A DNA stretch of 64,000 bases, taken from the NCBI RefSeq assembly GCF_003034965.1, contig NZ_PZKE01000001.1:248001-312000 (forward strand), in the 5' to 3' direction. Below the pieces are notes generated by a model that worked only from the letters and a program-made list of their open reading frames with translations, had not been told where the DNA came from and did not search any database. Positions within the stretch are counted from its first letter, which is position 1. Every line of letters starts with the position of its first letter. Source of the DNA: Fuscovulum blasticum DSM 2131 (GTDB taxonomy: Bacteria; Pseudomonadota; Alphaproteobacteria; Rhodobacterales; Rhodobacteraceae). Below are positions 44,980 to 54,309 of the stretch, piece after piece. The position numbers were made by a program, and so were the translations under genes.

Positions 44980-46503
44980 ATGCAGTTCATCGCAGGACGC
45001 GCGGCGATTTTCGCCGCGCTTCTCTTTTCCGGCACGGGGGCGGCGCTGGCGCAAGACGTCACGCTGGTCTCACGCGAAGGGAACATCGTCCTGACCGGCA
45101 GCCTGCAGGGCTTTGACGGTGAATTCTACCGGCTTGATACGACCTATGGCCCGCTGACCGTTGATTCGCAGGGCGTCATTTGCGAAGGCCCGGCCTGCCC
45201 CGACCTGACCGCGCCCAAGGCGGTGATCCGGCTGGTCGGGGCGCCGGATGCCGGCGCCCGGCTTCTGCCCGGCCTGTTCCGCGCCTTTGCTGAAGGCCGC
45301 GGTCTGGTCTATGCGCCCACCGAAACCTCGGCCGGCTGGGCCGCCACAATCCTTGATCCGGCAACGGGCAAGATTCTGGCGGAACTGTCCTTTGCCGCGC
45401 TGCCCCCGGATGAAGCGGCGGCAGCCGTCGAATCGGGGGCGGCCGAGCTGAAGGTTTCCGCCCTGTCGGATGATGATTTCGGCGCGCGTCCGCTGGCGCT
45501 GGATGCGCTGGTGCCCATCGCCGCGCCGGGCAACCCGACGCCCGAGATCTCGACCGTCGATCTGGCCCGCGCCCTGACCGGAGAGGCCAGGAACTGGGCC
45601 GATCTGGGCGGCCCCGATATGCCCATCGTGCTGCACGCCCTGGACGCCGGCACCGATTTCCAGCGCGCCCTCGCCAACCGGCTGGGACAGCCGCTGGCCG
45701 AGGCCATCGCACATCCCGACATGGCCAGCCTTGCCGCCGCCGTGGCCCGCGACCCCTGGGCGCTGGCCATCACCGGCCGGTCCGAGGCGGGCGCGGCGCG
45801 GATCATGCCGCTGACCGACAGTTGCGGCTTCCCGCTGCTGCCCACGCCCATCTCGGTCAAGGCCGAGGACTATCCGCTGGCGCTTCCGTTGTTCCTGCTG
45901 ACACCGCCGCGCCGCCTGCCGCTTCTGGCACGCGAGTTTCTGGAGTTTCTGGCAACCCCCGCCGCGGAAACGGCGGTGGCGCAGGCGGGCTATATCGACC
46001 GTTCCGTTGAACGCGCCCCGATGACACAGGACGGTCTGCGCCTGCTGAACGCCATTCAGGGCGCGGGCGAGGATGTGACGCTGGCCGATCTCAAGCGTCT
46101 GGCCGATGTGATGGATGGGGCCGACCGGCTGTCGCTGACCTTCCGGTTCGAAGAGGGCACCTCGATCCTTGATGCCAGTTCGCAGGAAAACCTTGCGCAA
46201 CTGGGCCGCCTGATCGCCGCCGGCCGTTTCCCGGCGCAGGCGCTGATCCTGGCCGGGTTCTCTGATGGCAAGGGGGATGCCAAGGCGAACCGTGCCCTGT
46301 CAGCCGAACGTGCGCAGCGTGTGGCCGCCGACCTTGCCGCCGTGGCCCCTGACCTGCGCCCCGAAGACCTGCCCCGCACCGAAGGGTTTGGCGAGGCGCT
46401 GCCGATGGCCTGCGACGAAACCGCCATCGGCCGCCGCCTGAACCGCCGTGTCGAGCTGTGGGTGGTGCCCGACTTCACGCCACCCCAGCCGGCAACGCCC
46501 TGA
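44980..46503 (+). CDS. Periplasmic-binding-protein-like domain fused to OmpA C-terminal domain
   Basis: 507-aa exported protein, signal peptide ending AALA. Residues about 25-70 resemble the start of phosphate-binding-protein-like domains (VTLVSREGNIVLTGSLQGFDG), with a PBP-like fold through about residue 345. The C-terminal 120 residues are an OmpA/MotB peptidoglycan-binding domain (FRFEEGTSILDASSQENLAQL, LAGFSDGKGDAKANRALSAERAQRV, GRRLNRRVELWV). It would hold a periplasmic solute- or sensor-type domain at the cell wall. Ligand unknown. It shares an operon with the preceding unknown protein. Confidence 0.82.
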   Translation: MQFIAGRAAIFAALLFSGTGAALAQDVTLVSREGNIVLTGSLQGFDGEFYRLDTTYGPLTVDSQGVICEGPACPDLTAPKAVIRLVGAPDAGARLLPGLFRAFAEGRGLVYAPTETSAGWAATILDPATGKILAELSFAALPPDEAAAAVESGAAELKVSALSDDDFGARPLALDALVPIAAPGNPTPEISTVDLARALTGEARNWADLGGPDMPIVLHALDAGTDFQRALANRLGQPLAEAIAHPDMASLAAAVARDPWALAITGRSEAGAARIMPLTDSCGFPLLPTPISVKAEDYPLALPLFLLTPPRRLPLLAREFLEFLATPAAETAVAQAGYIDRSVERAPMTQDGLRLLNAIQGAGEDVTLADLKRLADVMDGADRLSLTFRFEEGTSILDASSQENLAQLGRLIAAGRFPAQALILAGFSDGKGDAKANRALSAERAQRVAADLAAVAPDLRPEDLPRTEGFGEALPMACDETAIGRRLNRRVELWVVPDFTPPQPATP

Positions 46504-46519
46504 CGGGACGGCTGCTCGG

Positions 46520-47158
46520 TCAGCGCACCGCCTCAAGAACCGCATCAGACAGGCGGCAATCGCGAATGGAATCGGCCCCGCAACGGCGCGGCTCAAGATC
46601 GGGGGTCAGGCACAGCCTGACCTCCTGAATCAGCCCGTCCTTGCAGGTGATGGTGATCTGGTCGGCCGTCAGGCCGGGGTTGGCCTCAAGAAAGGCGCCC
46701 TCGATCACCTCTGCCGGCACCTTCAGCGTTTTCGACATGCGGGCAAAGACCGGGGGAATCGTCACGCTGTCAAAGGCGCGGCGGGCCGTGGCGAAATAGT
46801 CGCGCGGCGACAGGCCCGAGCAGCGCCCGTGCTTCTTCCATTGATAGAAGGCAAGGCCGGCGCCACCCATGATGTCGGCCATGGCGGCGGTCTCGTTGCG
46901 GGTCGGATCGCGCTGGCCGGTGCGGCAATAGGACGGCCAGCCGCTTTCGTTCTGTGGCCAAAGGCCGTGCAGCACAAACGTAAGCCCGCGCCCCACGTCG
47001 CATTGCGGATCGCGGCGGGCGTCGCCTTCCAGCGCGCACCAGGCTGACGACCAGGAGAGCGACATCACATAATAGTCGAAATCGCCGGCGCGTTCGCCTT
47101 CGGCGCGGGCGGGAAGGCTGGTCAGCGCCAGCAGCAGGGCCAGCAGCACGGGTTTCAT
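46520..47158 (-). CDS. Ribonuclease T2 family protein, exported
   Basis: 212 aa with a signal peptide (LARA-type cut near residue 19). The two catalytic segments are present: FVLHGLWPQ with H64 and WKKHGRC with H110. This is an extracytoplasmic, non-specific RNase that works by 2',3'-cyclic intermediates, often for nutrient scavenging. The ATG at 47158 is preceded by GGGGAAG; TATAGT on the minus strand (47186-47191) may be its -10 box. Divergent from trcR. Confidence 0.9.
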   Translation of the reverse strand: MKPVLLALLLALTSLPARAEGERAGDFDYYVMSLSWSSAWCALEGDARRDPQCDVGRGLTFVLHGLWPQNESGWPSYCRTGQRDPTRNETAAMADIMGGAGLAFYQWKKHGRCSGLSPRDYFATARRAFDSVTIPPVFARMSKTLKVPAEVIEGAFLEANPGLTADQITITCKDGLIQEVRLCLTPDLEPRRCGADSIRDCRLSDAVLEAVR

Positions 47159-47312
47159 TTCCACTTCCCCTTGGCCTGGAAAGGCACTATACGAACGCCC
47201 AACTCCCCGACATCGAGGAACCGCGGGCCAAGCCCGCAGCCGTTTTCTCGGCACGGGAGAGAATTGTAAAGGGCCGGCCCCTTCGGGCGTGCCCAAGCCA
47301 AGAGGACGTTCG

Positions 47313-48071
47313 ATGACCAAGCCCCTGATGGCGCGCGCCACGGCCGTGTGGCTGGTGGAAAACACCACCCTGACCTTCAAGCAGATCGCCGATTTCTGCG
47401 GTATGCACGAACTTGAGGTGCAAGGCATCGCCGATGGCGACGTGGCCGGCGGCGTCAAGGGATTCGATCCGATCGCGTCGAACCAGTTGGATCAGGGCGA
47501 GATCGACCGTGGTCAGGCCGACCCGCTGTATCGTATGAAGCTGAAGTTCAACGCCGCCGCCGTGGGCGAGGAAAAGCGCCGCGGTCCGCGCTACACGCCC
47601 TTGTCCAAGCGGCAGGACCGGCCGGCGGCGATTCTGTGGCTGGTCAAGTTCCACCCCGAGCTTTCGGATGGCGCCATCGGCAAGCTGGTGGGCACCACCA
47701 AGCCGACGATCCAGTCGATCCGCGAGCGGTCGCACTGGAACATCCAGAACATCACGCCGATCGACCCGGTGGCGCTGGGGCTGTGCCGTCAGTCCGAACT
47801 GGATACCGCCGTGCAGGCGGCCGCGCGCAAGAAAGCGGCCGAAGGCGCGGTCATGACCGATGACGAACGGCGCAAGCTGTTCCCGACCGACCGTTCCCTG
47901 TCGATGGCCCCGGATGAGCCGAAGATCGGCGCCGATCTGACCGGGCTTGAAGTCTTCGGCGACGAGGACAAGGACGAAACGCCGAAGGGCGACTATTCTG
48001 ATGCCGACAGCTTCTTCAACCTGCCCGATTCTACGGACGATGATGAGGAAGAGGACGACCGTCGCCGCTAA
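47313..48071 (+). CDS. trcR: Cell-cycle transcriptional regulator TrcR (DUF1013)
   Basis: 252-aa alphaproteobacterial regulator. The conserved core begins KPLMARATAVWLVENTTLTF and includes FCGMHELEVQGIADGDVA; a second helix-turn-helix-like segment is GAIGKLVGTTKPTIQSIRER. The C-terminus is acidic (DDDEEEDDRRR). The family is widespread in alphaproteobacteria and named TrcR for its tie to cell-cycle transcription; details are from family knowledge. ATG 47313 has GAGGA upstream; the longer frame from 47289 lacks a ribosome site. Confidence 0.85.
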   Translation: MTKPLMARATAVWLVENTTLTFKQIADFCGMHELEVQGIADGDVAGGVKGFDPIASNQLDQGEIDRGQADPLYRMKLKFNAAAVGEEKRRGPRYTPLSKRQDRPAAILWLVKFHPELSDGAIGKLVGTTKPTIQSIRERSHWNIQNITPIDPVALGLCRQSELDTAVQAAARKKAAEGAVMTDDERRKLFPTDRSLSMAPDEPKIGADLTGLEVFGDEDKDETPKGDYSDADSFFNLPDSTDDDEEEDDRRR

Positions 48072-48095
48072 GGCCGCAGGTCTGACGACACGAAC

Positions 48096-48122
48096 AAACC
48101 CCGGGCCGCGTGTCCGGGGTTT
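48096..48122 (+). terminator. Intrinsic terminator of trcR
   Basis: Stem AAACCCCGG (48096-48104) / CCGGGGTTT (48114-48122), 9-base loop, then TGCTTT. Its A/T symmetry means it may also serve the convergent holA transcript. Confidence 0.8.
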
Positions 48123-48135
48123 TGCTTTGCGCAGA

Positions 48136-49149
48136 TCAGCGCCGCATCATCGCGATGCGGATCAGCGCGCGCTCCATCAGCGCCATGCCGGGCGCCCGGC
48201 TGGCTGACCGCAGGGTCAGGTCGGTGTCCAGCAGCAGGGCGACGGCGCCTTCCAGCGCGCGCGTGCCCAGCGTCTGCGCCTGCCGCTGCATCCTGTCGCG
48301 GCGCGGACCGAACACGCGCGCCCGCGCCAGCCCCGAAGCAACGCCGCCGGGGTCTGACGCCGCCATGTGCAGCGCCCGGAAATGCCGCAGCGCCTGGATG
48401 CACAGTGTCACGGGCAGAACGCCCTGCCCCTCAAGCCGGCGCATCAGCAGGCCAACGGCACGGCTTTCCCCTTCGGCCACCGCATGAAGAAGATCATCCA
48501 CCTCGGCCTCAAGGGTGGCGGGGGCCAGCGCGGCCACTTCGGCCGGGGTCAGGGGCGTGGTGTCGCCCCATTTGTAAAGGCCGATCTTTTCCAGCGTCTG
48601 GCGGAAATCGCCCGGGTCCAGCGCCCGCGCCAGAACGCCCAAGTCCGCCATGGCGGCAGGGTCGATCTGCGCCAGACCTGCACGCGACAATTCGGCCTCG
48701 ATTTCCTCGCGCGTGGGCGGGTCGTCATAAAACCCGATGGACACCGCATTGGGCGCCTTCTCGAACAGGGTCTTCAGAGTGGATTTCCCGGTCAACCCGC
48801 CTGCCGTGACCACAATTACCGCATCGCCGGGGCGCCAGTCCTTCAGCGCGGCGCCAACGGTTTCGGTCAGCCCGTCGGTGGCGTCTTCCAGAAAAACCAC
48901 GCGCGGCCCCGGAAAGAAGCCGGTCTCGCGTATGGCATCGCCCAGACGCGCGCCGTCCTTGCGCAACTCGCCGGCCGGAATCCGGGTCAGGCGCATTTCC
49001 GCCTCGCCCTGCGGGCCAACCAGCGCGGCAATCGCCTCTTGCCGCTTCATCGCCACGCGCATCGCATCGGCGCCAAAGAGCAGCAGGCCGGCACGGCCCG
49101 GGTCGGGCCTGGCGCAATAGCGCGCGGCCTCGGCCCCCTTGAGAATCAT
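48136..49149 (-). CDS. holA: DNA polymerase III delta subunit
   Basis: 337-aa clamp-loader subunit that opens the beta ring. Recognisable parts are GLLLFGADAMRVAMKRQEA at the start and FFPGPRVVFLEDATDG, with VIVVTAGGLTGKSTLKTLFEKA of the ATPase-like fold and a C-terminal collar of helices (ALRHFRALHM). The Walker-like GLTGKST is present but delta does not hydrolyse ATP in the known complex. The start overlaps the lptE stop (ATGA). Confidence 0.9.
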   Translation of the reverse strand: MILKGAEAARYCARPDPGRAGLLLFGADAMRVAMKRQEAIAALVGPQGEAEMRLTRIPAGELRKDGARLGDAIRETGFFPGPRVVFLEDATDGLTETVGAALKDWRPGDAVIVVTAGGLTGKSTLKTLFEKAPNAVSIGFYDDPPTREEIEAELSRAGLAQIDPAAMADLGVLARALDPGDFRQTLEKIGLYKWGDTTPLTPAEVAALAPATLEAEVDDLLHAVAEGESRAVGLLMRRLEGQGVLPVTLCIQALRHFRALHMAASDPGGVASGLARARVFGPRRDRMQRQAQTLGTRALEGAVALLLDTDLTLRSASRAPGMALMERALIRIAMMRR

Positions 49150-49628
49150 CGCGCGTCCAGCTCGGCGATCAGGCGAGTCACGATCTGATCGGCCAGAATC
49201 CGCATCAGCCGCAGCGCCGCGTCTTCCTCGGCCGCAAGGCCGGCCACGGTTGACCCCGTGGCGGCAAAGGCGGTGAAACTTTGCACCCGGCCGCCGGTGA
49301 CCCGCTGGCCGCTGGCCGCATCGGTCAACGTATAGCTGATCGCGCCCGTCAGGTTGTAGCGGGTGGTCTGGTTGTCGGTGGTCACGCCAACCCCTGCCAC
49401 CCCGGTCGAGATGGAATAGGCCAGATTGTAACGAACGTCCTGCGGCCGGCCCAGCCGTTCCTCGATCCGTTCGACGAAATCAAAGGTGTTGCGATCATAC
49501 GGGTCGGCGGCGCGGACGGTGCCGAACAGCGCCGTGGCCGCCCCGCCGGGCGCATAGGCCGGGGTAAAGCCGCAGGCGGCCAGCGCCAGCGGCGAAAGCA
49601 GAAGGAAGCGGCGGTTATACGACGACAT
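49146..49628 (-). CDS. lptE: LPS-assembly lipoprotein LptE
   Basis: 160-aa outer-membrane lipoprotein partner of LptD; lipobox LAAC with C19 (PLALAACGF), then YAPGGAA and the alternating beta/helix pattern with [15 protein letters not shown]. Low sequence conservation in this family makes the call depend on context (leuS-lptE-holA is the conserved alphaproteobacterial order) as well as on the lipobox and CGFTPAYA start. The first 14 bases overlap the end of leuS. Confidence 0.85.
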   Translation of the reverse strand: MSSYNRRFLLLSPLALAACGFTPAYAPGGAATALFGTVRAADPYDRNTFDFVERIEERLGRPQDVRYNLAYSISTGVAGVGVTTDNQTTRYNLTGAISYTLTDAASGQRVTGGRVQSFTAFAATGSTVAGLAAEEDAALRLMRILADQIVTRLIAELDAR

Positions 49629-52170
49629 TGATGATGCGCCCCGGCACGACGATGAACTTCTTCACCGGCTGGCCGGCAAGGAACTTGATCACATCCTCGT
49701 TCGCCAGCGCGATCTTTTCAATCTCGGCCGCGGCCATATCCTTCGGCACGCTGATTTCCGCCCGCCGCTTGCCGTTGATCTGGATCGGCAGCGTCACCGT
49801 GTCATCGACCAGCAGCGCCGGGTCGGCCTTTGGCCAGGGCGCCAGCGCGCACAGGCCCGTGCCGCCCTGATGCGCCCAGATATCCTCGGCCAGATGCGGG
49901 GTCATGGGTGACATCAGCTTGGCCAGCGTGCGGATTGCCTCTTTCATCACCGGGGTCGAGGCGTTGGCCTTCGACAGGGTGTTGGTAAAGGCATAAAGCG
50001 CGGCAATCGCCTTGTTGAAGGCGAATCCCTCGATGCTGCGCGTCACCTCGTCAATGGCGCGGGCCGTGGCGCGGGCCAGGGCATCGTCCCCCTCGCCCTT
50101 GTGGTCGGCGGGCATCTGGCCGATGCGGTCGCACAGCGACCAGACGCGCGACAGGTGCTTGAACGTCGCCTCCGCGCCGCTGGCCGTCCATTCCACATCG
50201 CGTTCGGGCGGGCTGTCCGACATCACGAACCAGCGCGCTGTATCGGCGCCGAACTGGGCGATGATGTTCATCGGGTCGACGACATTCTTCTTCGACTTCG
50301 ACATCTTGGCCGAGGGGATGACCTCGACCGCCGTCCCGTCCTGCAGCGTGGCCCCGCTTTCGCTGCGGATCACGTCTTCCGGCAGGTGATAGACCGGGCG
50401 GCCCTGCGCGTCGGTGGTCTTGTAGATTTCGTGCGTCACCATGCCTTGCGTGAACAGCGCGCTGAACGGTTCCACCGCGCGGGCCGGCAGGTGGCCGGTC
50501 TTGTGCATGGCGCGGGCAAAGAAGCGCGAATACAGAAGGTGCAGGATCGCGTGTTCGATGCCGCCGATATACTGGTCGACAGTCATCCAGTAATCCACTT
50601 CCGCCGCGTCGGTCGGCGTCTTCGACCGGGGCGCGGTGAAGCGGGCATAGTACCAGGACGAATCGACGAAGGTGTCCATCGTGTCCGTCTCGCGCCGCGC
50701 CTTCGCCCCGCATTTCGGGCAAGCGCAATCGCGCCAGGTGGGGTGGCGGTCCAGCGGGTTGCCCGGCACGTCGAACGACACGTCATAGGGCAGCTCGATC
50801 GGCAGATTTTCCTTGCGCTCGGGCACCACGCCGCAGGTGGCGCAATGCACCACCGGAATCGGGCAGCCCCAGTAGCGTTGCCGCGAAATGCCCCAGTCGC
50901 GCAGGCGGAACTTGGTGACGCCGCGCCCCCAGCCCTGCGATTCGGCGGCGGCAATGGCCGAGGCGATGGCCTCGTCGCCGGTTTGCACGTCGGCCCCCGC
51001 GAAGCCGCGAACGAAGCGCACCTTTTCCGATTTCATCGGCACGAAGGCTTCGGTCAGGGCGGCGTCTTCCGCGCCTTCGGCCACGAACACCGCCTTGATC
51101 GGCAGCCCGTATTTGGTGGCAAAGTCGAAGTCGCGCTGGTCATGCGCCGGGCAGCCGAAGATGGCGCCGGTGCCGTAATCCATCAGGATGAAGTTGGCGA
51201 TCCAGACCGGCAGTTCCCAATCGGGGTTCAGCGGGTGCTTCACCCGGATGCCGGTGTCATAGCCAATCTTTTCGGCCGTCTCGATTTCCTCGGCCGAGGT
51301 GCCGCCCTTGCGACATTCGGCCACGAAAGCCGCCACCTTCGGATCGGCCTCCAGAACCTTCGCCAGCGGATGATCGGGGCTGATCGCGGCGAAGCTGGCG
51401 CCCATCAGCGTATCGGGGCGGGTGGTATAGACCTCCAGCGTTTCAAAGCCGTCCGGGGCGCCTACCGTCTGGAACGCGAATTGCAGCCCGCGCGATTTGC
51501 CGATCCAGTTCGCCTGCATCAGGCGCACCTTTTCGGGCCAGTCCTTCAGACCGTCCAGCGCCGCCAGCAGTTCCTCGGAATAGTCCGAGATCTTGAAGAA
51601 CCACTGCACCAGCTCGCGCCGTTCCACCGCCGCGCCCGACCGCCAGCCCTTGCCGTCGATCACCTGCTCATTGGCCAGCACGGTCATGTCGACCGGGTCC
51701 CAGTTCACCACGGCGGCCTTGCGGTAAACAAGGCCCGCCTCCAGCATGTCCAGGAACATGGCCTGCTGCTGGCCGTAATACTCGGGATCGCAGGTCGCCA
51801 GCTCGCGGCTCCAGTCGATCGACAGGCCCAGCGGCTTCATCTGCGCCTTCATGTCGGCGATATTGCCGTAGGTCCAGTCCTTCGGGTGGCCGCCACGTTC
51901 CATCGCGGCATTTTCGGCCGGCATACCGAAGGCATCCCAGCCCATCGGATGCAGCACCGCATGGCCCTGCGCCAGCTTGGTGCGCGCCACCACGTCGCCC
52001 ATGGTATAGTTGCGCACATGCCCCATGTGGATGCGCCCCGACGGATAGGGGAACATCTCAAGCACATAATACTTGGGCTTGGCCGGATCGTGCCGCGCGG
52101 TAAAGGCCTGGGCCTTTTCCCACTCCTGTTGCCATCTGGGTTCGATCAGCGAAGGATCATAGCGCGACAT
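49615..52170 (-). CDS. leuS: Leucyl-tRNA synthetase
   Basis: 851-aa class I synthetase. The HIGH motif is HMGH at residues 48-51, KMSKS is at 622-626, and the editing domain (about 220-410) carries [12 protein letters not shown] and the [13 protein letters not shown] segment. The zinc-finger-like cysteines CATCG and CACPKCGAK lie between about residues 440 and 500. The ATG at 52170 (MSRYDPS) is preferred; an earlier in-frame ATG would add only four residues. Confidence 0.97.
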   Translation of the reverse strand: MSRYDPSLIEPRWQQEWEKAQAFTARHDPAKPKYYVLEMFPYPSGRIHMGHVRNYTMGDVVARTKLAQGHAVLHPMGWDAFGMPAENAAMERGGHPKDWTYGNIADMKAQMKPLGLSIDWSRELATCDPEYYGQQQAMFLDMLEAGLVYRKAAVVNWDPVDMTVLANEQVIDGKGWRSGAAVERRELVQWFFKISDYSEELLAALDGLKDWPEKVRLMQANWIGKSRGLQFAFQTVGAPDGFETLEVYTTRPDTLMGASFAAISPDHPLAKVLEADPKVAAFVAECRKGGTSAEEIETAEKIGYDTGIRVKHPLNPDWELPVWIANFILMDYGTGAIFGCPAHDQRDFDFATKYGLPIKAVFVAEGAEDAALTEAFVPMKSEKVRFVRGFAGADVQTGDEAIASAIAAAESQGWGRGVTKFRLRDWGISRQRYWGCPIPVVHCATCGVVPERKENLPIELPYDVSFDVPGNPLDRHPTWRDCACPKCGAKARRETDTMDTFVDSSWYYARFTAPRSKTPTDAAEVDYWMTVDQYIGGIEHAILHLLYSRFFARAMHKTGHLPARAVEPFSALFTQGMVTHEIYKTTDAQGRPVYHLPEDVIRSESGATLQDGTAVEVIPSAKMSKSKKNVVDPMNIIAQFGADTARWFVMSDSPPERDVEWTASGAEATFKHLSRVWSLCDRIGQMPADHKGEGDDALARATARAIDEVTRSIEGFAFNKAIAALYAFTNTLSKANASTPVMKEAIRTLAKLMSPMTPHLAEDIWAHQGGTGLCALAPWPKADPALLVDDTVTLPIQINGKRRAEISVPKDMAAAEIEKIALANEDVIKFLAGQPVKKFIVVPGRIINVVV

Positions 52171-52190
52171 CACGGCCCTCATGCAGGATA

Positions 52191-52284
52191 CCGGGCGGGA
52201 TTACACCGCCCGGACCGGCAAGGTCCACCCCCTGCTCACCTTGGAGAAATACCCTGCGGGGGTGCGGGGGTGCAAAACCCCCGC
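52191..52284. repeat. Two hairpins in the DUF3576-leuS gap
   Basis: CCGGGCGG (52191-52198) / CCGCCCGG (52206-52213), and GCGGGGGT (52264-52271) / ACCCCCGC (52277-52284). Both stems are perfect but lack a T-run on either strand. They sit after the DUF3576 stop and before leuS on the minus strand, so they may end the former's transcript without a U-tract. Confidence 0.5.
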
Positions 52285-52292
52285 GGCGCGGG

Positions 52293-52796
52293 TCAAAGGT
52301 TGCTGTCGCGAACGCGAAGCTGCCGGGCGCGGGTCAGGATGGCATCTTCCACCGCGCGTTGCGTTTCGGCCGAAACCGCCCCGCCGCCCCGCGATTGCAG
52401 CGCCACCTTCAGGCTGCGCGCATCCAGCGCCGGATCCTGCACATAGACCGTGGCCCGATAGGCACGTCCGCCGCCGGGCGGGGTGCCATACCCGGTGACG
52501 ATCACGCCGGTGAACGGATCGACCGATTCAATCGGCAGGAAGTTCAGCACCTCAAGGCTGGCTTGCCAGAGATACTTGTTCACCTCGACCGTGGTGTTCG
52601 GGTTGGCCTGGTTCGAGAACAGTCCCAGAATCGAACCGCCCGCCTTGGCCTTGCGGTCCTGCGCCGTCATCGGCGCGGCATCAAGGCCGGTCGGGGTGGT
52701 TCTGGCGGCATCCGCGCCGCCGCGCCCGCCACAGGCTGCCAGAAGAACCAAAGCTCCGCCGCACAGCACAGGAACGGCATGCTTCCACAATGTCAT
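52293..52796 (-). CDS. DUF3576 lipoprotein
   Basis: 167-aa lipoprotein, lipobox LLAAC (C near 24), a short glycine/alanine linker, then the DUF3576 body: GGSILGLFSNQANPNTTVEVNKYLWQASLEVLNFLP (quoted in part), VDPFTGVIVTGYGTPP and YRATVYVQDPALDARSLKVAL. It is an alphaproteobacterial outer-membrane or periplasmic protein of unknown role and is often found beside leuS. The ATG at 52796 has GGAGA five bases upstream; 52814 is possible but worse. Confidence 0.82.
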   Translation of the reverse strand: MTLWKHAVPVLCGGALVLLAACGGRGGADAARTTPTGLDAAPMTAQDRKAKAGGSILGLFSNQANPNTTVEVNKYLWQASLEVLNFLPIESVDPFTGVIVTGYGTPPGGGRAYRATVYVQDPALDARSLKVALQSRGGGAVSAETQRAVEDAILTRARQLRVRDSNL

Positions 52797-53192
52797 TCGG
52801 CTCTCCGTGTCCATCACCCGAACATTTAGCCCAGCCCCGGAAACCCGACAAGCGGTTTCCACCCGGGCACCGCCAACACCCGCGCCGGGTGGCCGGGAAG
52901 CGGGGGCCCGTCCGGGGCGCGCGGCATTTCGGCCTGCCGCCCGGTATCTGACGTGATTCCCAACGCCCGCGCGCGATGCCCGCGTAAGGCGGCCTGTTCC
53001 GGCGGGGCGCGGCGCGCGGGCAAGTTCCGGGCGCCGCACGGGGGCACTGTGTCTTTGGTGCACCATCAATTCTGCGAATGCCGGCAGGGGGGCAAGAGAC
53101 GATTGCAATCACCGCCTTGGGAAACGAAATAGGGTGAGTAGCTGATCTGGACTAGGCCAGGTTTGGCTGTCCGTTGAAAAACGAGGGAAAAA
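52797..53192. other. Intergenic region between DUF3576 gene and porin
   Basis: 396 bases without a convincing gene. Its left part is very GC-rich, with perfect inverted repeats GGAAACC (52839-52845) / GGTTTCC (52854-52860) and CCACCCGG (52859-52866) / CCGGGTGG (52885-52892); these lie upstream of the DUF3576 gene. The right part is less GC-rich and holds the porin promoter and leader; TTGCAA (53103-53108) 17 bases before GAAATA is a weak candidate. No small RNA can be asserted by eye. Confidence 0.5.
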
Positions 53193-54122
53193 ATGAAAAA
53201 GCTTCTCCTTGCATCCACGATGCTCGTCGCCGGCGCCGGCATGGCTGCCGCCGAAATCAGCCTGAACGGCTATGGCCGCTTCGGTCTGCAGTATGTCGAA
53301 GACCGCGGCGTCGGCCTGGAAGACACCATCATCTCCAGCCGTCTGCGCATCAACATCGTCGGCACCACCGAAACCGACCAAGGCGTGACCTTCGGCGCCA
53401 AGCTGCGCATGCAGTGGGACGATGGCGATGCGTTTGCCGGTACCGCTGGCAACGCTGCCCAGTTCTGGACCAGCTACAACGGCGTGACCGTTTCGGTTGG
53501 CAACGTCGACACCGCGTTCGACTCGGTCGCTCTGACCTATGACTCGGAAATGGGCTACGAAGCCTCGTCGTTCGGTGATGCGCAGTCGTCGTTCTTCGCT
53601 TACAACTCGAAGTATGACGCTTCGGGTGCTCTGGACAACTACAATGGCATCGCGGTCACCTATTCGATCAGCGGCGTCAACCTGTACCTGTCGTACGTCG
53701 ACCCGGACCAAACCGTTGACTCCAGCCTCGTGACCGAAGAGTTCGGTATCGCTGCTGACTGGTCGAACGACATGATCTCGCTGGCCGCTGCTTACACCAC
53801 CGATGCCGGTGGTATCGTTGACAACGACATCGCTTTCGTCGGCGCTGCCTACAAGTTCAACGATGCTGGCACCGTTGGCCTGAACTGGTACGACAACGGC
53901 CTGTCGACCGCTGGCGACCAAGTCACCCTCTACGGCAACTACGCTTTCGGTGCGACCACCGTCCGTGCTTATGTGTCGGATATCGATCGCGCTGGTGCTG
54001 ACACCGCTTACGGTATCGGCGCTGACTACCAGTTCGCCGAAGGCGTGAAGGTTTCGGGTTCGGTCCAGTCGGGCTTTGCCAACGAAACCGTCGCCGACGT
54101 GGGCGTGCGCTTCGACTTCTGA
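53193..54122 (+). CDS. Rhodobacter-type outer-membrane porin
   Basis: 309-aa porin: signal peptide ending GMAAA, then EISLNGYGRFGLQYVEDRG, the start of the 16-strand trimeric porin family seen in Rhodobacter capsulatus, and a final strand with the C-terminal Phe (VGVRFDF). Strand alternation and few basic residues in the body are typical. Alanine codons are often GCT, unlike most genes in the window, which signals high expression. The ATG follows GAGGGAAAAA. It is monocistronic with its own terminator. Confidence 0.93.
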   Translation: MKKLLLASTMLVAGAGMAAAEISLNGYGRFGLQYVEDRGVGLEDTIISSRLRINIVGTTETDQGVTFGAKLRMQWDDGDAFAGTAGNAAQFWTSYNGVTVSVGNVDTAFDSVALTYDSEMGYEASSFGDAQSSFFAYNSKYDASGALDNYNGIAVTYSISGVNLYLSYVDPDQTVDSSLVTEEFGIAADWSNDMISLAAAYTTDAGGIVDNDIAFVGAAYKFNDAGTVGLNWYDNGLSTAGDQVTLYGNYAFGATTVRAYVSDIDRAGADTAYGIGADYQFAEGVKVSGSVQSGFANETVADVGVRFDF

Positions 54123-54149
54123 TCTTACGATCACAGTCTGAGTTGAGGG

Positions 54150-54180
54150 AGAGCGGGCTTCGGCCCGCTCTTTCCTTTTT
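54150..54180 (+). terminator. Intrinsic terminator of porin gene
   Basis: GAGCGGGC (54151-54158), TTCG tetraloop, GCCCGCTC (54163-54170), then TTTCCTTTTT. An A/T pair extends the stem at the base. Confidence 0.9.
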
Positions 54181-54269
54181 GCGCCGGGCCTTTTCGGCCT
54201 GTATCCCGGCCATGCCGGGTTTTCTTTCGCGCCGCGATGCGCAAACTGCGGCCCGGCGGAACAGACAGA

Positions 54270-54297
54270 CCGGAACGAACAGACCGGAATGAACAGA
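54270..54297. repeat. 14-bp tandem repeat before yggS
   Basis: CCGGAACGAACAGA (54270-54283) and CCGGAATGAACAGA (54284-54297), 13 of 14 identical, with a partial third copy on the left. The in-frame ATG at 54289 lies in the second unit, which argues against it as the yggS start. Confidence 0.7.
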
Positions 54298-54309
54298 CGG
54301 GGGGCCGGC

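Noticed and set aside
50101-52446. 781-codon open frame antisense to leuS
   Set aside because: Shadow of leuS; composition is Arg/His-rich with no fold signals.
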